A stretch of DNA of 64,000 nt from Hyphomicrobium sp. Its GTDB lineage: Bacteria; Pseudomonadota; Alphaproteobacteria; Rhizobiales; Hyphomicrobiaceae. The translations under genes and the position numbers were made by a program. A model generated the notes under the pieces. That model searched no databases. It had not been told where the DNA came from and worked only from the letters and a program-made list of their open reading frames with translations. Shown piece after piece: positions 26,930 to 33,294 of the stretch; positions within the stretch are counted from its first letter, which is position 1; each line of letters opens with the position of its first letter. The stretch covers positions 1 to 64,000 of the forward strand of contig JASBTM010000004.1 of assembly GCA_030148425.1 (NCBI GenBank). The letters run 5' to 3'.

Positions 26930-27460
26930 GTGACCAGCGCGCCAAGCCACGTCGCTTCAGAAGTTTTAAAGGACGGAACGGCCGTCACCATTCGTGCGAT
27001 CGAGAAAAGTGATAGGGAAAGCGTTCTCGCCGTATTCGGAGATCTTGATCCGGAATCGATCTACACGCGCTTTTTTACTTGTAAGTCATCGCTTACGGAG
27101 ACAGAGCTTTCGGCACTTACAGAGGTTGATCCCGATCGAACGGTCGCTCTGGTGGCCTCGGTCGCAAGCGAAGCAGGGGAAAAGCTGGTAGGCGGCGGAC
27201 GGTACATTTGCGATGCTTCGCATCGAACCGCTGAGCTGGCATTTGTAACGAGCACGCATTATCGCGGCCGAGGAATCGCAGGCATTATATTGAAACATCT
27301 CGTCCAGATTGGCCGGGAGCGCGGAATCAGGATATTCGAAGCAGACGTCTTGGCGCAAAATCCCGCAATGCTCGCCGCATTTCGCGGGAGCGGTTTAGAG
27401 ATGAAGACGCTATCGAACGGGAACGTCGTTCACGTGACGATTTTTCCACCCCTGACTTAG
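26930..27460 (+). CDS. GNAT-family N-acetyltransferase
   Basis: The 176-residue product has the GNAT fold: VTIRAIEKSDRESVLAVFGDLDPESIYTRFF at the N-terminus, beta strands with VGGGRYICDASHRTAELAFVTS, then the acetyl-CoA pyrophosphate loop as THYRGRGIAGIILKHLVQIG (Q/R-x-x-G-x-G/A pattern RGRGIAG, residues 109-115). The TRFF region near 43-47 resembles GNAT domains found at the ends of protein-lysine acetyltransferases (Pat-like), so protein acetylation is possible but unproven. The start is GTG (26930-26932). Confidence 0.85.
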   Translation: MTSAPSHVASEVLKDGTAVTIRAIEKSDRESVLAVFGDLDPESIYTRFFTCKSSLTETELSALTEVDPDRTVALVASVASEAGEKLVGGGRYICDASHRTAELAFVTSTHYRGRGIAGIILKHLVQIGRERGIRIFEADVLAQNPAMLAAFRGSGLEMKTLSNGNVVHVTIFPPLT

Positions 27461-27932
27461 TCGCGTGTTCAGTAAGCAAAGTCCGCGTGAATCTCCGATG
27501 GCAGCCGTGTTCTCAGAATGCAATGATCGAGGCAGCGAACTCGCAATGCTTTAGACTAAGCATTGGAGACGGAAATGAAGACCATTTCCCTGAGTGAAGC
27601 GGTCAACTGATCGACAGTTATCAAGGATCGAAGGCATCGCCGCCAGATGCGGCTCATTAATCTGTGCGCCACATCCGTCATCGACTGACTTTCACAACGA
27701 CAAATTTTTCCCAAATCGGGCGGTTCGGCGAGCGATAAGCCAAAAAGCTATACCGTCTATCAGTGCTTGCGGTCGCTATATTGCACTGCCGTTGTGGCGA
27801 TCCGGCCGCCAACCTTTGAGCGCATGCGCTAACTCTGTGAAAAATAATTCGTGGCACCACATCGCAAAACGGTAGTGATCCATGCCAAAATAGCACGTCG
27901 AGAAAAATCGGTGCTCAGTGGGTAGGTGTCAG
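27461..27932 (+). other. Intergenic stretch with a possible antitoxin remnant
   Basis: No intact gene seen. At 27574 an ATG with GGAGACGGAA before it starts an 11-codon frame, MKTISLSEAVN, then TGA. MKTISLSEA is how many Phd/YefM-type antitoxins begin, so this may be the stump of such a gene. The 93-codon frame 27594-27875 has no family features. Confidence 0.35.
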
Positions 27933-28382
27933 ATGCTGTCATCATATCGCATACCCGGGCTATTGTTGCCATTCGTCGTGAGTGCAACGCTCTTCGTGCC
28001 TCCGATGTTCGAAGCTGTTCAAGCCAGTCAGTTTAACATTCCGCATAGTTGGGCCGCGGCAGCGACTAAGTCTATCGCGGAGCCAGTGCGCCGCGGTGGT
28101 CGTGGCGGCGGGTTTCGTGGCCGTGGCGGCGGCTTCAATCGTGGTGGTTTCGCGCGGCGTGGCGCCTATCGCAGCGTCGCTCGTCGTGGAGTTTATCGTG
28201 GAGTTGCGCGCCGCAATATTTATCGCGGCGTCGCCGCCGGAGCGATTGTGGGTCGCCGTTACTATGGCGGAGTCTATTATGGTCATAGACGTCGCTATTG
28301 GCGTGGTCGCTGGTGGCCGTATGGCGTCGGCTCATGCTGGCGCATAACGCCTGACGGCTACTACGTCTGGATCTGCGGCTGA
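27933..28382 (+). CDS. Exported Gly/Arg/Tyr-rich repeat protein
   Basis: The 149-residue product has a signal peptide (about 1-30) and a low-complexity mature region. RRGGRGGGFRGRGGGFNRGGF is followed by three copies of a unit like RRGxYRxVA (RRGAYRSVA, RRGVYRGVA, RRNIYRGVA) and a Tyr/Arg/Trp-rich end (RRYYGGVYYGHRRRYWRGRWWPYG). It closes with CWRITPDGYYVWICG, with two Cys. Such proteins are common in Rhizobiales envelopes; their role is unknown. The ATG at 27933 is chosen because it opens the signal; an upstream GTG (27918) is possible. Confidence 0.65.
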   Translation: MLSSYRIPGLLLPFVVSATLFVPPMFEAVQASQFNIPHSWAAAATKSIAEPVRRGGRGGGFRGRGGGFNRGGFARRGAYRSVARRGVYRGVARRNIYRGVAAGAIVGRRYYGGVYYGHRRRYWRGRWWPYGVGSCWRITPDGYYVWICG

Positions 28383-28610
28383 TCATTAAGCGCGTTTCAG
28401 ACAACGCACATTGTAAGACGCGTTCATTCAAACGAGGCGGCTGGATTTCTCCCAGTCGCCGGTGCACGCAATTCGATCGATAAGTTGCCCTTTGCAAGCA
28501 TCGGAAATTTCATCTCTCAGCGGCGAGCGCTGTCGTGAAGTCCCATTGAGCCGGTTCCGAGGCTTGTAAGGTGACCTTTGCATGCGGACAGGAATCGATA
28601 GGAGAAAAGG

Positions 28611-28847
28611 ATGATCAAAGTATTCTGTGTTGCTGCCATTGCTGTGACGCTAGGCGCGTCCGCCCAAGCTTTACCCCGCGCTTCTCTTCTTCAATCAAAC
28701 ACCATAACGACGCAAGTGGCGTATGGGTGCGGCGTCGGTCGCACTCGAGTTAACGGTGTCTGTGTATCGAGGCGAAACATCCGCGGAGTTCGCAGATGTG
28801 TTTTGTGGGGCGTTGGTCGCGTCTGCCGCAGGTGGCGGTGGTATTAG
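28611..28847 (+). CDS. Small exported Cys/Arg-rich protein
   Basis: This 78-residue product has a signal peptide (MIKVFCVAAIAVTLGASAQA, cleavage near 20) and a mature part with YGCGVGRTRVNGVCVSRRNIRGVRRCVLWGVGRVCRRWRWY. The GCGxGxxRxNGxC core resembles short Rhizobiales secreted proteins of unknown function; four Cys could form two disulfides, and the tail is strongly basic. AGGAGAAAAGG is directly upstream of the ATG. Confidence 0.7.
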   Translation: MIKVFCVAAIAVTLGASAQALPRASLLQSNTITTQVAYGCGVGRTRVNGVCVSRRNIRGVRRCVLWGVGRVCRRWRWY

Positions 28848-29837
28848 CGCTTCAAGCGTGGCGCTTCGCCTTTCATGAAACAAATTGCGTCGCGCGGATC
28901 TGCCGATTCGCGTTAGCGACGGTGCGCTTAACTTGTCTTCGGGTGATGCGAATCCAGCCAATAAACTTCGGCAGATGACCCCGTGGCGAGCGACGACCTC
29001 ACCGACAGCGACGACGAGTTCCGCGTGGCCGGGCGGCACATCATGTCGATGTTTTCACAACTTGAACCGACGTGGCTCGTTAAGAAGCTGACGTCCTATA
29101 AGATGACGCTACGTTGATGGGCAGCGGACTTCCGCTTCAGAGCGCCCGCAACGGTTAATTGGCACGCTTTCTCTTCAAATTGACATTTACGGGATCGGGC
29201 TAGACCCACGTCCGCTTGGGGTCATAAGCACTCATCAATGTTGCGGCGATTTTGACGGGTCTTCATCGTTTAGCGGACAAAGTTTGCGACCGGGTCTTGG
29301 TCGCCGATCACATGCCTGCTGACTTCTGCTGGGACATCTAAGTTGGCTTATGTCAACGTCAGTTCATCGAGGCTCTATTGACGTGATTGTAGAAGCGCTC
29401 GACCTGAACCAAAAGAAAGCACGACGTCCGCTATCTCTACAAAGCCGACCGAGGAGGTGGCTCGCGGGATTCGCACAAATTTCATAAGAACAGTTTTTCA
29501 AGCGGTTTCTGACTCGAGTTCCGTTCCGCAGAGAAAGTGGAAGTGTCGTCGTCGAGAGGCGATCTCATTACTATTATAAACATCCCGCCAGAAAGACCTC
29601 CATCAGCGCACATCCAGCACAATCAGCGACGAGCAGATACCAAGAACCCGGCGCTTAATTCCTTCCGCCGAAAGGCGAAGCGACCAGTTTACATCCGCTA
29701 CAAACGTCTAGATGAGCTGACAAAACGTTCTGCACCTGACGAATCTCAGTCGCCAGCACCGAGTTTGCGCACATTTTGGTAGTTGACCGAGCGCACAAAT
29801 GATGTTCTCCGAAAAGCCATCCTAGATGGACGGAAGC
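28848..29837 (+). other. 1-kb region without a convincing gene, upstream of nasT
   Basis: Only fragments are seen. A 44-codon plus-strand frame (28983-29117, VASDDLTDSDDEFRVAGRH...) looks protein-like but short and may be a remnant. The 81-codon frame 29537-29782 has no features and overlaps a minus-strand frame. The nasT promoter must lie near the end; I could not identify it with confidence. Confidence 0.5.
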
Positions 29838-30449
29838 ATGCAAGCGGGGCCGAATCCTCTTTCTATCTTACTCATTGATGAAAATCGATTGCGCGCCTCC
29901 GTTATCGAGGCCGGGCTACGAGAAGGGGGCTATGCCAATCTGACGATCGTGCACGACGTCGTCGGAATTGCTCGCCGCATTGAGGAGGTCCAACCCGACG
30001 TCATTGTGATCGACCTCGGGAACCCCAACCGCGATATGCTCGAAAACATGTTCCAGCTATCGCGCGCCGTCAAACGTCCGATTGCGATGTTCGTCGATCG
30101 CTCTGACAGCGCTTCGATCGCGGCAGCCGTCGATGCCGGGGTCTCTGCCTATGTTGTCGACGGCCTGAAACAAGAGCGCGTCAAGCCGATTCTCGACATG
30201 GCGATAAGCCGATTCAATGCTTTCTCGCGCATGGCACGAGAACTTGAAGAAGCGCGCTCAGAGCTTGAAAATCGTAAGCTGATTGATCGGGCCAAAGGCA
30301 TCCTGATGTCGACGCGGGGCCTATCCGAGCAGCAGGCCTATGCGCTGCTGCGTAAGACCGCCATGAACCAGAACCGCAAACTTTCGGAGATCGCTGAAAG
30401 TTTGATTACGGCCGCCGGTCTCCTGGCGCCACCCGACGAGGAATCGTGA
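29838..30449 (+). CDS. nasT: NasT, ANTAR-domain antitermination regulator
   Basis: NasT is a cytoplasmic response-regulator-like protein that binds hairpins in the leader RNA of nitrate assimilation operons and prevents termination. The 203-residue product has a receiver-like domain (LSILLIDENRLRASVIEAGLREGGY...IVIDLGNPNRD...AMFVDRSD) and a C-terminal ANTAR domain (LIDRAKGILMSTRGLSEQQAYALLRKTAMNQNRKLSEIAESLI, about residues 148-192). The start at 29838 follows CGGAAGC; an ATG twelve bases upstream is possible. It is followed two bases after its stop by nasS, and a leader with a terminator and hairpins stands before the structural genes. Confidence 0.93.
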   Translation: MQAGPNPLSILLIDENRLRASVIEAGLREGGYANLTIVHDVVGIARRIEEVQPDVIVIDLGNPNRDMLENMFQLSRAVKRPIAMFVDRSDSASIAAAVDAGVSAYVVDGLKQERVKPILDMAISRFNAFSRMARELEEARSELENRKLIDRAKGILMSTRGLSEQQAYALLRKTAMNQNRKLSEIAESLITAAGLLAPPDEES

Positions 30450-30451
30450 CG

Positions 30452-31675
30452 ATGAGCGGCACCAATCAAATCACCGCAGGCTTCATGCCGCTCCTCGACA
30501 GCGCCGTACTTGTTATCGCTAAGGAAATGGGCTTCGCAGAAGCCGAGGGCATTGATCTAACATTGGTGCGCGAAACCTCATGGGCGAACATCCGCGACCG
30601 TTTGGCCGTCGGTCATTTCCAGATTGCCCATGTCCTGGCCCCAATGCCCATCGCATGCAATCTCGGCCTGACACCCTTGGCCGTTCCCACCATCGTACCG
30701 ATGGCGCTCGGTCTCGGCGGCAACGCGGTCACGGTGTCGAATGCACTCTGGGATGTCATGTCCGCGCACGGCGCGAAAGCCGGTTTCGATCCGGCGAAAA
30801 GCGGCGGCGCGTTGAAAGAGGCCGTCGAGGAACGCGCCGCCAAGGGCAAGCCGCCGTTGCGCTTCGCCGTGGTTCATCCGTACTCGGGCCACAACTATGA
30901 GCTTCGCTATTGGCTGGCGGCTTGCGGCATTGATCCGTCGCGCGATATCGAGATTATCATCGTTCCCCCCCCCTTGATGGTGGATGCCTTGATGAGCGGT
31001 ACCATCGACGGATATTGCGTCGGTGAGCCTTGGAACACGGCCGCTGCCCTGCTCGGAAAAGGACACATAGTCACCGTCAAGTCGGAGATCTGGAGATCAA
31101 GTCCCGAAAAGGTTCTTGGTGTTAGCGCGCACTGGGCTGACGGCAATTCCGATCAGCTTTTTGCTCTGCTGCGCGCGCTTTGCAAATCCGCGGAATGGTG
31201 TGGAAAGGCCGCCAACCGCGAACAGCTCGCCGGAATTCTCGCTGCGAAAGCATATGTTGCGCAGCCGACGGCGTGGATGCTACCCGCCCTCCGAGACGAG
31301 CTTCCGACAGGCCCGGACAGCGCCCGTGCCGTCGCGAACTTCTTCACGCCGTTTGCAAATGCCGCGACGTTTCCGTGGAAGAGTCACGCGCTCTGGTTCT
31401 ATTCACAGATGGTCCGCTGGGGACAGGTGCAGCACAACGCCGAGAACGCGCGCATCGCTCGCGAGACCTATCGCCCCGATATTTACCGTGCGGCGCTTAA
31501 GCCCTTCGGAATTGCGCTTCCAGTGGCGAACGCCAAGGTCGAAGGCGCGCTGACCGCCGCGACTCCCGTTGGCTCGGCAGGCGCGAGTCTCGTGCTCGGG
31601 CCGGATGGTTTCTTCGACGGCGGCTTATTCGATCCCGATAAGCTTGACGCTTATATCGATAGCCAAAAGTCCTGA
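30452..31675 (+). CDS. nasS: NasS, nitrate/nitrite sensor (NrtA-like, cytoplasmic)
   Basis: NasS resembles the nitrate-binding protein NrtA of ABC transporters but stays in the cytosol, where it sequesters NasT until nitrate or nitrite binds. The 407-residue product begins MSGTNQITAGFMPLLDSAVLVIAKEMGF with no signal peptide, lipobox or Tat motif, which separates it from the transporter protein. The periplasmic-binding fold continues with SWANIRDRLAVGHFQIAHVLAPMPIA, HPYSGHNYELRYWLAACG and DGYCVGEPWNTAA, all NrtA-like. No ABC permease or ATPase genes are nearby. The ATG at 30452 has GAGGAA nine bases upstream; a GTG at 30446 overlapping the nasT stop is possible. Confidence 0.9.
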   Translation: MSGTNQITAGFMPLLDSAVLVIAKEMGFAEAEGIDLTLVRETSWANIRDRLAVGHFQIAHVLAPMPIACNLGLTPLAVPTIVPMALGLGGNAVTVSNALWDVMSAHGAKAGFDPAKSGGALKEAVEERAAKGKPPLRFAVVHPYSGHNYELRYWLAACGIDPSRDIEIIIVPPPLMVDALMSGTIDGYCVGEPWNTAAALLGKGHIVTVKSEIWRSSPEKVLGVSAHWADGNSDQLFALLRALCKSAEWCGKAANREQLAGILAAKAYVAQPTAWMLPALRDELPTGPDSARAVANFFTPFANAATFPWKSHALWFYSQMVRWGQVQHNAENARIARETYRPDIYRAALKPFGIALPVANAKVEGALTAATPVGSAGASLVLGPDGFFDGGLFDPDKLDAYIDSQKS

Positions 31676-31699
31676 TTCCCCATTCAGCCCCAAAGCGCA

Positions 31700-31714
31700 C
31701 TGCACAAAATTTGC
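31700..31714 (+). promoter_or_regulatory. Candidate sigma-54 promoter of the nitrate operon
   Basis: CTGCAC-AAAAT-TTGC resembles the sigma-54 consensus TGGCAC-N5-TTGC: the GCAC and TTGC parts match with the right spacing, but one of the two invariant -24 G residues is T. It lies 280 bases before narK, so a transcript would carry a leader of about 255 bases including all the hairpins described at 31783-31957. Confidence 0.35.
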
Positions 31715-31782
31715 GCGGCCAATGGCCAATTTTGCTAAATGTTTGGCCTTGCCAATCAATCGCTGCAGCCGTTAGCTGACCG

Positions 31783-31873
31783 AACTCTGACAGAGTTGAA
31801 TGTGTGTTTCTCAACTCTCCTAAGAAGCTGAAATTTCGCTCTTAGGATTTCTATCGCGTCCAATGGCGGGCGC
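31783..31873 (+). promoter_or_regulatory. Structured nas leader RNA, candidate NasT (ANTAR) target
   Basis: Three alternative or successive hairpins can be drawn. P1, AACTCT/AGAGTT (31783-31797), and P2, GAGTTGA/TCAACTC (31793-31817), share bases and exclude each other. P3, TCCTAAGA/TCTTAGGA (31818-31847), follows. The next, at 31856-31873, is GCGUCC-AAUGGC-GGGCGC: a six-pair stem with a hexaloop having A at position 1 and G at position 4, the pattern known for RNA bound by ANTAR proteins. An inner loop of P3 (AAAUUU) could be a six-base loop but lacks the G. The intrinsic terminator begins 12 bases later. Confidence 0.65.
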
Positions 31874-31885
31874 TCCTCACAGGCA

Positions 31886-31957
31886 AAGCTGCCGATCAAG
31901 CCTTCTTACCCTCATCGACAGGGTGCGAGCGCTTGGCCGGCAGCTTTTTTGTTTTTT
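31886..31957 (+). terminator. Intrinsic terminator (attenuator) before narK
   Basis: AAGCTGCCG (31886-31894) pairs with CGGCAGCTT (31938-31946); inner arms CAAGC/GCTTG and ACCCT/AGGGT extend the stem. TTTTGTTTTTT follows (31947-31957). It lies inside the leader, ending 24 bases before narK, with nothing upstream to terminate except nasS. This fits a conditional terminator overcome by NasT. Confidence 0.85.
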
Positions 31958-31980
31958 CGCGCGACGACCGGGAGCATTCG

Positions 31981-33294
31981 ATGCGCACACAAGAAAGTTC
32001 CGTCCTCACACTATCCACCCCCGAGGGGCGCGCCCTTTGGATTTCGACGATCGCGTTCACGGCCTGCTTCGCAGTCTGGACCATCTTCGCGATCATCGGC
32101 ATTCGTATCAAAGAACAACTCGGATTGAACGAAGCCGAATTCGGCCTCCTCGCAGGCACGCCGATCCTTACCGGATCTTTGGCGCGCGTCTTCCTCGGCG
32201 TCTGGACGGATCGCTACGGCGGCCGGCTTGTCTTCACGCTGAATATGCTCGCTGCGGCCGTCGCGACCGCACTTCTCGTCTTCGCTCACACGTATCCGCA
32301 AATGCTGGTGGCGGCGCTTGGAGTCGGCTTGGCAGGTGGCTCATTCGCGGTCGGAATTGCCTATGTTTCGCGCTTTTTCCAATCGCGACAGCAGGGCACC
32401 GTGCTCGGTATTTTCGGAGCCGGTAACGTCGGTGCCGCAGTCACGAAGTTTATCGCTCCGTTCGTGCTCGTCGCGTGGGGTTGGCACGCTGTCGCCCTGA
32501 TATGGGCGGCAATCCTGGCCGTTATGGCGGTCGTGTTCTGGTTCACGACAACTGACGACCCTGCCCTCGTGGAACGCCGGCGAACGGGTGCTGCTCCCAA
32601 GGCCTACGGGATGGAATTCGCACCGCTGAAGGACATTCGCGTCTGGCGTTTCTCGCTGTATTATTTCTTCGCGTTCGGCGCCTTCGTCGCTCTCGCCTTG
32701 TGGCTGCCGCGCTACCTGATCGGCGTCTACGGCTTCGACATCGAAACCGCCGGCATGATCGCTGCGGCCTACTCCATTCCAGCCAGCATCTTCCGTGCTT
32801 ACGGCGGCGTCCTGTCGGACCGCATCGGTGCTCGCGCCGTCATGTACTGGTGCTTCGGCGTATCCGCCATCGCGACATTGGCACTGTCGCTGCCCACTGC
32901 CGATTATGTCGTCCACGGTACGCACGGACCGATCACGGCGCACTTTGAAATCAGCCCCGTACTTTTTGTCGGCATCGCCTTCGTGCTCGGTTTCTTCATG
33001 AGCATCGGCAAGGCCGCGGTCTACAAGCACGTCGCATCCTATTACCCGGACAACGTCGGCTCGGTCGGCGGGCTTGTCGGCATGATCGGCGGCCTCGGCG
33101 GTTTCATTCTGCCGATCGCATTCGGCATTCTCAATCAAGCCACCGGACTTTGGACCAGCTGCTTCATGCTGCTCTTCGTAATTGTCGTAACGCTGCTCGT
33201 CTGGATGCACCTCTCCATCCGCAGCATGGAAAAGGGCGCGCCGAAAGCTTCGGGATCAGACAAGGCTCTCGCCCATATTGGAGGCCAGGCATGA
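31981..33294 (+). CDS. narK: Nitrate/nitrite transporter, NarK-type MFS
   Basis: The 437-residue membrane protein has about twelve hydrophobic segments and NarK-family signatures: ALWISTIAFTACFAVWTIFAIIG at the start, the first nitrate-signature region GIFGAGNVGAAVTKFIAPF (about residues 140-160) and the second GLVGMIGGLGGFILPIAFG (about 358-376). It would bring nitrate, and possibly export nitrite, across the inner membrane. The ATG at 31981 has GGGAG six bases upstream; the frame is open further upstream only because it reads through the leader terminator. Its stop overlaps the nirB start as ATGA. In Paracoccus the corresponding gene is called nasA. Confidence 0.92.
   Translation: MRTQESSVLTLSTPEGRALWISTIAFTACFAVWTIFAIIGIRIKEQLGLNEAEFGLLAGTPILTGSLARVFLGVWTDRYGGRLVFTLNMLAAAVATALLVFAHTYPQMLVAALGVGLAGGSFAVGIAYVSRFFQSRQQGTVLGIFGAGNVGAAVTKFIAPFVLVAWGWHAVALIWAAILAVMAVVFWFTTTDDPALVERRRTGAAPKAYGMEFAPLKDIRVWRFSLYYFFAFGAFVALALWLPRYLIGVYGFDIETAGMIAAAYSIPASIFRAYGGVLSDRIGARAVMYWCFGVSAIATLALSLPTADYVVHGTHGPITAHFEISPVLFVGIAFVLGFFMSIGKAAVYKHVASYYPDNVGSVGGLVGMIGGLGGFILPIAFGILNQATGLWTSCFMLLFVIVVTLLVWMHLSIRSMEKGAPKASGSDKALAHIGGQA

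Noticed and set aside
29160-29176. TGGCACG-like sigma-54 half site in the gap before nasT
   Set aside because: The -12 GC element is missing at the required spacing.
29537-29782. 81-codon frame upstream of nasT
   Set aside because: No ribosome-binding site or family features and poor codon use; likely chance.
30452-31675. Reading this as the periplasmic NrtA of an ABC nitrate transporter
   Set aside because: There is no signal peptide or lipobox, no nrtB/nrtC genes, and it is coupled to nasT; the cytosolic sensor NasS fits better.
31933-31980. Longer narK start at 31933
   Set aside because: It would begin inside the leader terminator and its U-run; the ATG at 31981 has a ribosome-binding site and the expected NarK N-terminus.
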